Positions 1 through 9,017 of a DNA stretch of 64,000 bases are shown here, one piece after another. The stretch is taken from assembly GCA_016711295.1 (NCBI GenBank), contig JADJTE010000015.1, forward strand, positions 114,739-178,738, given 5' to 3'. This DNA comes from Sphingobacteriales bacterium. Its GTDB lineage: Bacteria; Bacteroidota; Bacteroidia; Chitinophagales; UBA2359. The stretch's first letter is position 1, and the number at the start of each line of letters is the position of its first letter. The position numbers and the translations under genes were made by a program. The notes under the pieces are model-generated. The model did no database searches, was not told where the DNA came from, and saw only the letters and a list, made by a program, of their open reading frames with translations.

Positions 1-216
1 TCTCCACAAATAATGATAGATGTCTGACCAGCCGCCCGATACAGTAGCACAAATAGTGGCTCTGCTGTAACAGTTGGTGTAGGTGTAATCGACCGAAAGC
101 ACAAGCGGGTTACTACCGCAGGGCTGCGCTTGTGTTTGTTGTGTGTTATTACCTATTAGCACAGACCCGAATGCGATTAATAGGCTTAGGTGGTAGTGTT
201 TCAAAAGATTTTTCAT
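1..216 (-). CDS. N-terminus of a secreted protein, running off the left edge
   Basis: An open frame of 72 codons begins at the ATG complementary to 214-216 and stays open to the window edge. The first residues (MKNLLKHYHLSLLIAFGSVL) have two early lysines and a hydrophobic stretch, followed by a small polar Q-rich segment that fits a signal peptidase I site. The mature part (NPLVLSVDYTYTNCYS and onward) has paired cysteines and alternating hydrophobic residues, like the beta-rich modules of large T9SS cargo. Only 72 residues are visible, so no family can be named. The 255-bp repeat at 218-472 abuts the start codon. Confidence 0.6.
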   Translation of the reverse strand, partial: MKNLLKHYHLSLLIAFGSVLIGNNTQQTQAQPCGSNPLVLSVDYTYTNCYSRATICATVSGGWSDIYHYLWR

Positions 217-217
217 A

Positions 218-472
218 TAGGAAATAGCGTTAGATAATTGAAATATTAGTTCAAGAACTCCCCCTAACCCTCTCAAATATTTGGAATTTATACAAGATAT
301 AATTTACTGATTATCAATAATTTACGATGAATCACAAAAAATATTTAATGTGTTTTTTTTAAAGTGATGTAAACATATTACATCAGTAACATCTAATAGA
401 CACAAGCCGAGAATACCGTAGACATGAAAATCGTGTAAGGTAAGTGGATAAAACTTAAAAACCAAACCACTG
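218..472. repeat. 255-bp dispersed direct repeat, copy 1
   Basis: This stretch matches 1549-1804 in the same orientation almost base for base. Shared blocks include GATATTAGTTCAAGAACTCC (one variant base), the run around TTTACGATGAATCACAAAAA and the end AAACTTAAAAA. Differences are substitutions plus a changed CCCCCT/AGGGGG hairpin arm. It has no open frame. Copy 1 touches the 5' end of the leftward secreted-protein gene and copy 2 touches the 5' end of icd. Confidence 0.8.
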
Positions 473-600
473 AGTATTTAGCTTAAATTTGAGCTTTTTG
501 AGAACAAAAAAGGGCAAAAGCACATTGAAACTGTCTGTGCAAAATACTCATTCAAGTGCCCTGCCCTCTCTGCGAGGGTACAAAAGTAAAAAAAGCGGGT
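473..600. other. Intergenic stretch with no gene
   Basis: AT-rich sequence with no open frame. It contains a short GC hairpin (CCCTCTCTGCGAGGG region near 563-577) followed by an A-rich run. I see no family match. It could be a terminator or part of a neighbouring repeat. Confidence 0.3.
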
Positions 601-709
601 AACTATTTAGGGTATAGGGTTTTGGGTATGGGGTAATGAGCAATACTCATCTAATAATGCCTGACATCGCTGCATATTAGATTAGTTCCTCCTACAAGGC
701 TAAATAGTT
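601..709. repeat. Repeat family R1, copy a (109 bp, inverted ends)
   Basis: Bounded by a perfect 10-bp inverted repeat, AACTATTTAG at 601-610 and CTAAATAGTT at 700-709. The interior reads GGGTATAGGGTTTTGGGTAT, then ATCTAATAATGCC. Similar copies lie at 8422-8530 and 9913-10041. It is non-coding and intergenic in all three places, so it is probably a small non-autonomous element or a structured intergenic repeat. Confidence 0.75.
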
Positions 710-989
710 ACTATGTTTTTACCAGAAACAAGTTCAGCCTCCTCCTAAAAACGGGGCATACATCTTAAATCACTACCAAATTTAATAGTAATAAAACACA
801 AAGATAAGGTAAATAATCAATAAATAGCAACAGTATCAGGACAAACGCATTAAAATTATAATAATATTACATATCTTATAAATAAAAAATTAGACTGCAT
901 TTTTTAGTTTGACTATTTACAAAAAATAAATTCTGTTTTTTGCTGATAAACAATAAATTAAGCATAATAATCTACTGGACTGATTTTTT

Positions 990-1110
990 AGTTTTGAGTA
1001 AAAAATTAGAAACCACTAATAGAAAGACCGTTTTCTGAGCCTTTTCGGGGCGACATGCTAATAGAAAATAAAGACGGCATAGCAACAAAAGCCCCGTAGG
1101 GGTGCATTTT
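990..1110. repeat. Repeat family R2, copy a
   Basis: The segment GTTTTGAGTAAAAAATTAGA, then accactaatagaaa, then a TTTTCGGGGCGACATGCTAA block and a CCCCGTAGGGG palindrome recurs in reverse orientation at 8537-8763. No open reading frame is present. The CCCCGTAGGGGTG palindrome and the GGGGCGACAT block suggest a structured dispersed repeat. Confidence 0.65.
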
Positions 1111-1121
1111 AATAAAAAAAA

Positions 1122-1277
1122 CAGCAATTTCCGCTATTAAAATTTAACAATTCGTATTCTACTAATAGCAAGCGAGTTATAAAATCGTAAATTTTTTATT
1201 ACAATTTTATTAATAAAATCAAATCGTTCATTCTCAACATATTATATAACGTAAATTATTTAAAGCGGAAATTGCTG
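1122..1277. mobile_element. 156-bp MITE with 9-bp target duplication
   Basis: The ends are a perfect 14-bp inverted repeat, CAGCAATTTCCGCT at 1122-1135 and AGCGGAAATTGCTG at 1264-1277. Both sides carry the same 9 bases (T followed by eight A), at 1113-1121 and 1278-1286. The interior is very AT-rich and has no coding capacity. This is the classic form of a miniature inverted-repeat transposable element. It is unrelated to the IS630-type MITEs elsewhere in the window. The A-tract makes the exact duplication length slightly uncertain. Confidence 0.7.
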
Positions 1278-1480
1278 TAAAAAAAATACCAATAAGCACA
1301 AATTAACTTTGTATTACAAAGAAATTTTAATTAAAAAACAATCTTCTTTCATATTGATTTCTTGCCCAAACCCTCAAATAATACTTAGATGCCTCTATCA
1401 ACTCCCACAATAGCTACAAAGATAATGAGTAATTAAGCATAGGATTTTGTATCTTTGCAGCGTTTTTCTCAATCCGACTA

Positions 1481-1502
1481 ATGTTCTAACAGAAAAGTTT
1501 TG
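1481..1502. mobile_element. Solo terminus of the IS630-like element
   Basis: After a TA dinucleotide at 1479-1480, ATGTTCTAACAGAAAAGTTT matches the terminal repeat of the IS630-like element and its MITEs (8814, 38811, 55375). No second end follows. This is a remnant or an end left by imprecise loss. Confidence 0.5.
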
Positions 1503-1548
1503 ATTATTAATTTTGCCTATCATGTATCCATTTCCAAGCGTTAGTACT

Positions 1549-1804
1549 TAGGAAATAACATTAGGTAATTGAGATATTAGTTCAAGAACTCCCCCTAATC
1601 CCCTCAAAGAGGGGGAATTTATGCAAGATATAATTTACTGATTATCAATAATTTACGATGAATCACAAAAAACATTTAATGTGTTTTTTTTTAAAGTGAC
1701 GTAACCATATTACATCGGTAACATCTAATAGACACAAGCCTGAGCATACCGTAGGCATGAAACTCGTGTAGGGTAAGTGTGTAAAACTTAAAAATCGAAC
1801 CACT
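1549..1804. repeat. 255-bp dispersed direct repeat, copy 2
   Basis: Near-identical to 218-472 and in the same orientation. It ends 17 bp before the icd start codon, so it forms most of the icd upstream region. It includes a CCCCCTAATCCCCTCAAAGA / GGGGG hairpin near 1590-1617. Any icd promoter must lie inside or overlap this repeat. Confidence 0.8.
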
Positions 1805-1821
1805 AATTTTTCTATTTATTT

Positions 1822-3302
1822 ATGTCTGTTCCACGTATTGCCGTTGCTTATGGCGATGGTATTGGTCCTGAAATCATGACCGCCACCTTAGAAATTTTGA
1901 CTGCCGCTGGTGCTCAACTTGCCTACGACACTATCGAAGTAGGCGAGAAAGTCTATCGGCAGGGTATTTTGACGGGCATAGCCCCCGAATCTTGGGAAAT
2001 ATTGCAGCGCAACCGCATTTTCTTGAAAGCCCCTATTACCACTCCCCAAGGCGGCGGTTTTAATAGCCTCAACGTCACGATTCGCAAAACCTTGGGTTTG
2101 TTTGCCAATGTACGCCCCTGCAAATCCTATGCGCCCTATGTCGCCTCCCATTTTCCGAAACTCGATTTGGTTATCGTGCGCGAGAATGAAGAGGATTTAT
2201 ATGCGGGTATCGAACACCAACAAACGACCGAAGTGGTGCAATGCCTCAAATTGGTATCGCGCCCAGGTTGCGAAAATATTATCCGATATGCCTTTGAATA
2301 TGCCCGCGCCAACAACCGCAAGGAAGTGACGTGCATGACCAAAGACAATATAATGAAACTAACCGACGGTTTGTTTCACCGTATCTTCGACGAGATAGCC
2401 CAAGAATATCCCGATATAAGCACACGCCACTTAATTATCGATATTGGTTCTGCATTGTTGGCAGACCGACCCGAAAACTTTGAGGTCATCGTTACCCTCA
2501 ACCTATATGGCGATATTATATCGACATAGCCGCCGAAGTAGCGGGTTCGGTCGGTTTGGGTGGTTCTGCCAATATAGGGCGCGACTTTGCGATGTTCGAA
2601 GCCATACACGGCTCGGCACCCGATATTGCGGGCAAGGGCATTGCCAATCCGTCGGGTCTGCTCAACGGAGCATGTATGATGTTAGTGCATTTAGGACAAA
2701 ACGCCGTTGCTGAAAAAATCCAAAACGCGTGGCTCAAAACCTTAGAAGACGGCATACATACAGGCGACCTCTATAATGCCGAACACAGCAAACAGCGCGT
2801 AGGCACAGCCGCGTTTGCCCAAGCTATTATTGAGCGTTTGGGGCAGAAACCCGTGCTATTGCGCCCTGTCGAATTGGGCAACGGCAAACCAATTGTGGTA
2901 AAAGAACCCGAACGGCTACGAGCAGAAAAACAACTCATCGGCGTAGATGTATTTATAGATTGGAACGATGCTAACCGCAATCCCGACATATTGGGATATG
3001 CTTTGAGCACGATGAATACCGCCGAACTAAAATTGAAACTGATTACCAATCGCGGTGTGCGCGTATATCCCGAAGGGCAAGCAGGTACGTTTTGTTCTGA
3101 CCATTGGCGATGCCGCTTTGTATCGGAAAAATCGGTATTTGACCCCAAAAGTGAAATGATGATAGAAACCGTACCCATACAACAAAAACACGTATATCGC
3201 CTGCTAAAAAAACTATATAACGCAGGTTTCGATTGTATTCAGACCGAAAACCTATACCTCATCAACGGCAAACGCGCCTACTCGTTGGGGCAAGGCGAAT
3301 AA
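1822..3302 (+). CDS. icd: NADP-type isocitrate dehydrogenase (apparent frameshift)
   Basis: Oxidatively decarboxylates isocitrate to 2-oxoglutarate in the TCA cycle. The N-terminal part has the family start IAVAYGDGIGPEI, the substrate loop FNSLNVTIRKTLGLFANVRP and VRENEEDLYAGIE. The second part has GLGGSANIG, then MFEAIHGSAPDIAGKGIANP, then a C-terminal extra domain (about residues 340-493) as in the longer Thermus-type enzymes. The two parts are in different frames. One base seems missing near 2523: the first frame ends YGDIIST, while the expected YGDIISDIAAEVAGSVGLGG continues in the next frame. The restored length is about 493 residues, normal for this subtype. The missing base is more likely a sequence error than true inactivation, because this is a core enzyme. 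Confidence 0.85.
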
Positions 3303-3306
3303 ATTA

Positions 3307-4266
3307 ATGACCGAACAAGTTCTACCGCCACCCCAACCGCCTTTATGGTCGTCGGTTGGGCAACTCTCAGGGCACTCTGCTGCCATTTATGCCTTGGCTG
3401 CTGGTGAGGTGCCCTTGTCGTTGTATAGTGCCGACGGCAACGGTTGAGTGGTTTATTGGGCAGACCTACTCCGCAACGAAGGTCTCGCCTTAGCACAACT
3501 GCCCAGTTCCGTGTTTAGCCTATATCCTCTGAATACATCGCACCTATTAGCAGCGGGGACTATGCAGGGCATTTTATACGGTATTGATTTAGATAGAAAA
3601 CACAAATTACAAACTTTACAATTGGGCGGAGCGGTACTCAGCCTCGCCGAATGGCAAGAAAATCTGTTGGCGGCTTGCGGCAATGGTCATCTATACGTCA
3701 TCAAACCCGATACTTGGCAAATCTTACATACCCTAAGCATATCGGGCAAAGCTATACGCCAAATCGCTCTACAACCCCAGCAAACCTTAGCTGCTTTGGC
3801 GTGTAGCGATGGACAAATTTACTTGCTCGATATAGACAATTGGACTATCCGACAAACCTTGTCGTTTCATACTCAATCGGTATTCTCGGTTTGTTTTAGC
3901 CCCGACGGGCAATACTTATTATCGGGCGGGCGCGATGCACAAATGGCAATTTGGCAAGCCAATCCAACAGACCCATTTCTATGGACGCTTCACCATGTCA
4001 TTCCTGCACACCTCAGCACCATCAATCATATAACATATAGCCCTCGACAACCCTATTTTGCCACTGCCAGCCGCGACAAATCTTTTAAGATATGGCATAG
4101 CGAGCAGTTCGTACTACAAAAAGTGTTAAGCCCCGACAAAGCACATATCGCCGCCCACCGACATTCGGTCAATCGATTATTGTGGCTACCCGATAGCGAC
4201 TATTTGGTGTCGGGCGGCGACGATAAACAATTGTTGATAGGGCAATTATTGCCACGTCCGCAGTAA
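3307..4266 (+). CDS. WD40 repeat protein with an in-frame TGA
   Basis: A cytoplasmic beta-propeller protein of about 319 residues starting four bases after icd. WD-type blades are visible: GQLSGHSAAIYALAA at the start, HTQSVFSVCFSPDGQYLLSG in the middle, then SRDKSFKIW, and HRHSVNRLLWLPDSDYLVSG near the end. Codon 47 (3445-3447) is TGA, in DGNG*VVYWAD, where WD40 blades normally have tryptophan (TGG). TGA is used as a true stop elsewhere in the window, for example at 5610-5612, so recoding is unlikely. A G-to-A miscall or a nonsense mutation fits better. Its partner is unknown; WD40 proteins are scaffolds. Confidence 0.75.
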
Positions 4267-4377
4267 TTTTGTTCTTGCCCTCCCAAAAACCTATTACTGC
4301 AATCTGGAATATGGAAATTTAGCATAATATTATGGTCGCTTTCTCGCCACCAAACACCACAACAATACGTTTTTTCA

Positions 4378-5612
4378 ATGCACCGCCCCTTAGCCTTAGC
4401 CGTTGTAGCTGCCTTGCGGCAAATTTTTGGACAGCAACGCGCCGCCGAGCCTATCGTCGCCCAAACCCTAAGCAGCAACCCGCGCTGGGGCGCACGCGAC
4501 CGCCGATTTATTGCCGAAGCCATTTATGACATAGTGCGCCACCCCTATTTGCCCCAAATCGCCGACTTAGCCTATTTTCCGCACCATTGGACAGACGAGC
4601 AAGCCCTTAGCAATTATTGGCAGCATGGCAAATCTTGCGCGAGCAAGCCCTACCCGATTGGACAGAATTTGCCGACATAGACCCCGACCAAGTGAAGAAA
4701 AGCTATACCCAAGCCCAACAACAACGCAGCACACGCCATGTATTGCCGCTTTGGTTAGACCAATTTGCCGCCCAAGCCCTTGGCGACGAACTATGGACCC
4801 GCGAATTAGCCAATTTAGACCAAATAGCACCCGTATTTGTGCGCGTCAATAGGCTGAAAGCTACCTCGCGTCAAGTAATAGAATCGCTGGCAAAAAACGA
4901 CATCAAGGCGCAAAGCCTCGCCTCGCTACCCGATGCATTGCACATTACAGAACGCAAAAATATAGCCGCAAGCAATGCCTACCGCAAAGGCTGGATAGAA
5001 ATACAAGATGCAGGCTCGCAGCAAATAGCTCCTTTCTGTGGGGTGCAAGCGGGCATGACTGTCATAGATGCCTGTGCAGGTGCAGGCGGAAAGACCCTAC
5101 ATTTAGCTGCTTTGATGCAAAATAAAGGCACCATAGTAGCAATGGATACCGACCGACATAAATTGGAAGTATTAGAACAACGCGCTCAGCGTGCAGGCAT
5201 CAGCATCATCAGAACGCGGCATCTGAAAAATCCAAAAATCATAGAACGATACCAATTCTCTGCCGACCGGCTCTTGCTCGATGTGCCTTGTACGGGATTA
5301 GGCACGCTACGCCGCCATCCCGACCTAAAATGGCAATTGTCGCCCGACCGTATTGCTCAAATTCTAACTTTGCAAGCCGACATCTTGGCGCGATATAGCA
5401 CTATGCTACACCCCGAAGGGCAACTTATTTATGCCACTTGTAGTATTTTGCCCGCCGAAAACGAAGCGCAAATTGCCCATTTCCTGCAAAAAAACACCGA
5501 ACAAAGCCCCAATAACGACCTATTTACCCTACTACAACAGCAACACATAAGCCCCGCACAAACGGGTTTTGACGGATTTTATATGGCAAAACTACGCAGG
5601 ACACAACTATGA
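4378..5612 (+). CDS. RsmB/NOP2-family rRNA cytosine-C5 methyltransferase (apparent frameshift)
   Basis: An S-adenosylmethionine-dependent RNA m5C methyltransferase of about 410 residues. The N-terminus carries the NPRWGARDRRFIAEAIYDIV helix bundle typical of the NusB-like region. The catalytic domain shows VIDACAGAGGKTLHLAA (SAM binding), LLLDVPCTGLGTLRRHPDLK (motif IV cysteine) and IYATCSILPAEN (motif VI cysteine). The two frames join near 4622, at NYWQ then AWQILREQALPDW, which needs one added base. The last codons overlap the helicase start by ATGA (5609-5612), so the two genes are translationally coupled. The exact rRNA target cannot be set from sequence. Confidence 0.85.
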
Positions 5613-6911
5613 TTCTCGATATAAACCCCGATTTTCAACGCGCATTAGACGCATTAGAAAATACCAACAAACACGTATTCATCACTGGACGCGCGGGAAC
5701 AGGCAAGTCCACGCTACTGCGCCATTTTAGGACCATCAGCCAAAAAAAAATGGTCGTTTTGGCTCCTACGGGCTTGGCAGCAATACAAGTGCGCGGACAA
5801 ACGATACATTCGTTTTTTAAACTTCCACCTCACCCCATCAGCCGAGACCATATACATCGCCTAAAAGATAGGCGCATCTATGAAGAATTAGAACTCATCG
5901 TGATAGATGAAATTTCGATGGTACGCGCCGATGTACTCGATGCCATTGACTATTTTATGCGCATTAACGGCAAACAACGCAGCCTGCCCTTTGGCGGCGT
6001 GCAAATGGTATTTATCGGCGATTTGTTCCAACTGCCGCCTGTCATCTCGTCTGAGGTAGAAAAACAATTATTCTCTTTTCTGTACGATACGCCTTACTTT
6101 TTTAGCGCCCAAGCATTATATAAAGCCGAAATCACTTACATAGAACTGACCCGCATTTATCGCCAAACCGACCGCCATTTTTTAGACATCTTAGAGGCTA
6201 TCCGTACCAAAAATATAGAAGACGAAGTATTGCGCCATATCAATGGGCTATGCCTGAAACCCGCCTTTAAACCATCAAGCGAACAGCCCTATATTACCCT
6301 AACCGCTACCAACTATACTGCCGACAACCTGAACCGACTTGAATTGGGGCGTATCGAAAACCCACTTTTTTCGTTCAAAGGCGAAACTACGGGTGAATTT
6401 AATCGACAAAAGCACACGCTACCCAACGACGAAATAATTAACTTAAAAGAAGGGGCACAAGTGATGTTTGTTCGCAACGACCAATGGTATAGGTGGGTCA
6501 ATGGGCACCATAGGGCGCGTACACTATATCGACCAACAATCGGTTTGCGTAGCCATAGAAAGCGGTAACGGCGAGGTGGTGCATAAAATAGAGCCTGCTA
6601 CGTGGGAAATAGTGCGTTATACTTATAATGACAGCGAGCGAAAAATCGAAACCGAGATAATCGGTACTTTCAACCAATTGCCCATCAAATTAGCTTGGGC
6701 TATCACTATTCACAAGAGCCAAGGGCAAACCTTCGAGCGCGTTATTATAGATATGGGGCAGGGTGCGTTTGCGCCAGGGCAAACCTACGTAGCATTTAGC
6801 CGCTGCACGCAGCTCAAAACCCTTGTACTGCGCCGACCGCTGCGCTATACCGACATTATCATCGACGAGCGCATTGTCAATTTTTCGAAAAAGGTGGGTG
6901 TTTATCAATAA
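5609..6911 (+). CDS. Pif1/RecD-like AAA ATPase, superfamily 1 helicase (apparent frameshift)
   Basis: A DNA helicase-like ATPase of about 434 residues. Walker A is GRAGTGKS (residues 27-34), then VLAPTGLAAIQVRGQTIHSF (motif Ia), Walker B LIVIDEISMV (about 97-104), GDLFQLPPV (motif III) and LTRIYRQ. The C-terminal part has AITIHKSQGQTFERVIIDMG and YVAFSRCT, the UvrD/RecD2-like C-terminal motifs. The shift is at the GGG near 6500: VNG in one frame, TIGRVHYIDQ in the next, with one G too many. The gene starts inside the stop of the methyltransferase. It is a common chromosomal helicase of Bacteroidota, with a probable role in DNA repair or replication-fork processing. Confidence 0.85.
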
Positions 6912-7003
6912 TTGCTATTCCAAAGGGCAGCCTATCAATATGTTGTGTTTTTTACCAATATGATTTAAACAATTTGGGCATATCCCGCTACTGAAAGCTA
7001 TCA

Positions 7004-7579
7004 CTAACACAACAACTTTTCGTATAGCATACCTTCTATGAGTTGCAGCAGATGCAGCGGTTTATATTGCCGCCAAGCGATATGGTCATATTTTTCGCTG
7101 ATGTGGATATAATAATGTAGGTTAGCTGCTTGCATTTCTTGCCTCACATGTGGGCGTAAGTTCAGAGCCACTACCCAACCATCGGCATCGGCGGCTTCTT
7201 CGTACCATTCTTGGTAATAGCAATCGTCGGAATAATGAAAATTGAGGATATTTTCGCCGATAAGCAAAAATTTGCTAATGCCTTGTGCCACCATACGGTC
7301 GACGACGCGGCGTTTGAGCAACATAATATCGTTTGCTAAACAGTCGTTCCATTCACCTAATAGCTCTATAATAGCAAAATCCTGCTTATAATTAGCATAC
7401 AATATCTTAATATATAGTGTTTCTGACCCAATACTGTCCCATTGTGGGTGAATATAATAATTATATACTTTCTTATCAAATTCAAATTCACTATATGTTC
7501 GTCTATAAAATGGCGACAATTTATCTTCGTCGGCTATATAATAATCGCGCCATCTGAAAAAGGGTTCTATGGTGTGCAT
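7004..7579 (-). CDS. Conserved hypothetical protein next to methylmalonyl-CoA epimerase
   Basis: A soluble protein of about 191 residues from MHTIEPFFRWRDYYIADEDK to LIEGMLYEKLLC. I chose the ATG at 7579 because the longer frame reads back into the epimerase gene in a wrong frame. The two genes overlap by 13 bases. The sequence is rich in aromatic and acidic residues and has a Rossmann- or STAS-like hydrophobic pattern in the middle (AIIELLGEWNDCLANDIMLL, then GISKFLLIGENIL). No catalytic motif is recognised. Overlap with the epimerase gene suggests co-expression but not a function. Confidence 0.65.
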   Translation of the reverse strand: MHTIEPFFRWRDYYIADEDKLSPFYRRTYSEFEFDKKVYNYYIHPQWDSIGSETLYIKILYANYKQDFAIIELLGEWNDCLANDIMLLKRRVVDRMVAQGISKFLLIGENILNFHYSDDCYYQEWYEEAADADGWVVALNLRPHVRQEMQAANLHYYIHISEKYDHIAWRQYKPLHLLQLIEGMLYEKLLC

Positions 7580-7980
7580 ATTTCTTGGCATAGCTCGACC
7601 AATACGCCGCCGCAGGTTTTGGGGTGCAAAAAGCAGACCCATTTGTTATCCGCACCGCGTTTGGGCTGTTCGTTTAATAGTTTAAATCCTTCGTTGGCAT
7701 AATATTGCATAGCGGCTTTAATGTCGGCAACATCATAGGCAATATGATGTATGCCCTCGCCGCGTTGTTCTATAAATCGGGCAATGGCACTTTGGGCTGC
7801 GGTAGCTTGTAGCAGTTCTATTTTGGTGTCGCCCACTTTAAAAAACGACGTGATGACGTGTTCGCTCTCTACCATCTCGGTTTTGTAGGGAGTTACACCC
7901 AATAAAGTGGTGTATAGGGCATTGGCAGCCGCCAAGTCGCGAACTGCTATACCGATGTGCTCTATTTTAGAAAGTATCAT
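7567..7980 (-). CDS. mce: Methylmalonyl-CoA epimerase
   Basis: Interconverts (R)- and (S)-methylmalonyl-CoA in propionyl-CoA metabolism. The 137-residue length is normal for this vicinal-oxygen-chelate enzyme. Metal ligand positions are visible: H8 in KIEHIGIAVRDL, H79 in GEGIHHIAYDV and E129 in GGVLVELCQE. The typical FIEQRGEGIHHIAYDVADI segment is present. The frame is intact. It is followed by the overlapping hypothetical gene and preceded by the MmcQ/YjbR gene 11 bases upstream, so these three probably form one leftward operon. Confidence 0.9.
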   Translation of the reverse strand: MILSKIEHIGIAVRDLAAANALYTTLLGVTPYKTEMVESEHVITSFFKVGDTKIELLQATAAQSAIARFIEQRGEGIHHIAYDVADIKAAMQYYANEGFKLLNEQPKRGADNKWVCFLHPKTCGGVLVELCQEICTP

Positions 7981-7991
7981 GGGTTTAAGGC

Positions 7992-8387
7992 TTATTCTTC
8001 CTTTTTAAAAAGAGCGGCTGTATAGCCCTCTAAGAACAAATACAACTGTTCCGATTTTTTGAGTCTCAACGCAACAAGGTCGTAGGAATGGTCTATTAGT
8101 TCAGTCACTAAACTATCGGGCAAGGAGCCATCGACGATAACACTATTCCAATGCTTTTTGTTCATGTGATATGCACCTGTAATGATACCCTCGTACTGGG
8201 CGCGTAGCTCTATGGCGCGCTCGGGGTCGCATTCGAGGCTTATAGTGAGCGGATGCGCCTCTAAGGGTATCAGGGCAAACATCTTGTCCATGACCTTAAA
8301 CACTAAGGTTTCGTCATCGAAAGGCATCAATTCGATGACAGCGAGCTTATTCAGGCAATAAGAACGCAATTGTTCTACATCAAGCAT
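7992..8387 (-). CDS. MmcQ/YjbR family protein
   Basis: A 131-residue protein of the MmcQ/YjbR (CyaY-like fold) family. Family features are the start LRSYCLNKLAVIELMPFDDE, the middle VFKVMDKMFALIPLEAHPLT, LECDPERAIELRAQYEGI and GAYHMNKKHWNSVIVDGSLP, which ends in the typical helix DSLVTELIDHSYDLV. The molecular role of the family is not settled, though it is often annotated as DNA-binding. It is the first gene of the leftward epimerase operon. Confidence 0.85.
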   Translation of the reverse strand: MLDVEQLRSYCLNKLAVIELMPFDDETLVFKVMDKMFALIPLEAHPLTISLECDPERAIELRAQYEGIITGAYHMNKKHWNSVIVDGSLPDSLVTELIDHSYDLVALRLKKSEQLYLFLEGYTAALFKKEE

Positions 8388-8421
8388 ACTGTATAATATA
8401 AATTTTATTTAAAAAATTGGT

Positions 8422-8530
8422 AGCTGTTTAGGGTATAGGGTTTTGGGTATGGGGTAATGCGCAATACTTATCTAATAATGCCTAATATCGCTGCCTATTC
8501 GATTAGTTCCCCCTACAAGGCTAAATAGTG
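8422..8530. repeat. Repeat family R1, copy b
   Basis: Matches 601-709 over its whole length. The ends are AGCTGTTTAG and CTAAATAG, and the GGGTATAGGGTTTTGGGTAT core is identical. It lies just upstream of the MmcQ/YjbR start. The imperfect inverted ends suggest the same small element with diverged termini. Confidence 0.75.
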
Positions 8531-8536
8531 GTTTGG

Positions 8537-8763
8537 TTTTTAAGTTTTGAGTAAAAAAATAACTTGGACATCTTGCTTGCGCCCTTGCTACAATTTATAA
8601 CACAGACCGTTAGGATAACACCCCTACGGGGTGCCGTCTTTATTTTCTATTAGGATGTCGCCCCGAAGGGGCTTAGAAAACGATTATTGTCGGTTTTTCT
8701 ATTAGTGGTTTCTAATTTTGAGTAAGAAATTAACGGGAACATCTTGCTTGCGCCCTTGCTACA
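8537..8763. repeat. Repeat family R2, copy b, with internal direct repeats
   Basis: Two direct repeats (near 8537-8592 and 8712-8763) share TTTTGAGTAA and ATCTTGCTTGCGCCCTTGCT. Between them is the reverse complement of copy a, with the ACCCCTACGGGGTG palindrome and CGCCCCGAAGGGGC. No coding potential is seen. Confidence 0.65.
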
Positions 8764-8813
8764 AAGCGGCATTGAGCAAAATTTGTTACCGAAATTTAAA
8801 AATCATACCAATA

Positions 8814-8916
8814 GTGTTCTAACAGAAAAGTTTTTAAGACCATTTTAAAAATGTAAGTAACTGAATATCAAGTAATTATATTAAAAATTAGTACCTTAAT
8901 TTTTTTGTCAGAACAA
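8814..8916. mobile_element. 103-bp IS630-related MITE, copy 1
   Basis: Flanked by TA on both sides (8812-8813 and 8917-8918). It starts GTGTTCTAACAGAAAAGTTT and ends TTTTTTTGTCAGAACAA. The terminal sequences match the two ends of the full IS630-like element at 37133-38383, so that transposase could mobilise it. Near-identical copies are at 38811-38913 and 55375-55477, all 103 bp long. Confidence 0.85.
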
Positions 8917-9017
8917 TAGTTACAAAAATTATTAACAAAGCAATGGTTAAGCAATATATTCATTTTCAAGCGTTTGGACTTAGCGCATAGAATCAGACAG
9001 TCAAAACACACTTGAAT

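Noticed and set aside
3445..3447. Recoded genetic code with TGA as tryptophan
   Set aside because: TGA works as a stop in good genes (for example 5610-5612, and in the intact IS701-like transposase), so general recoding is unlikely.
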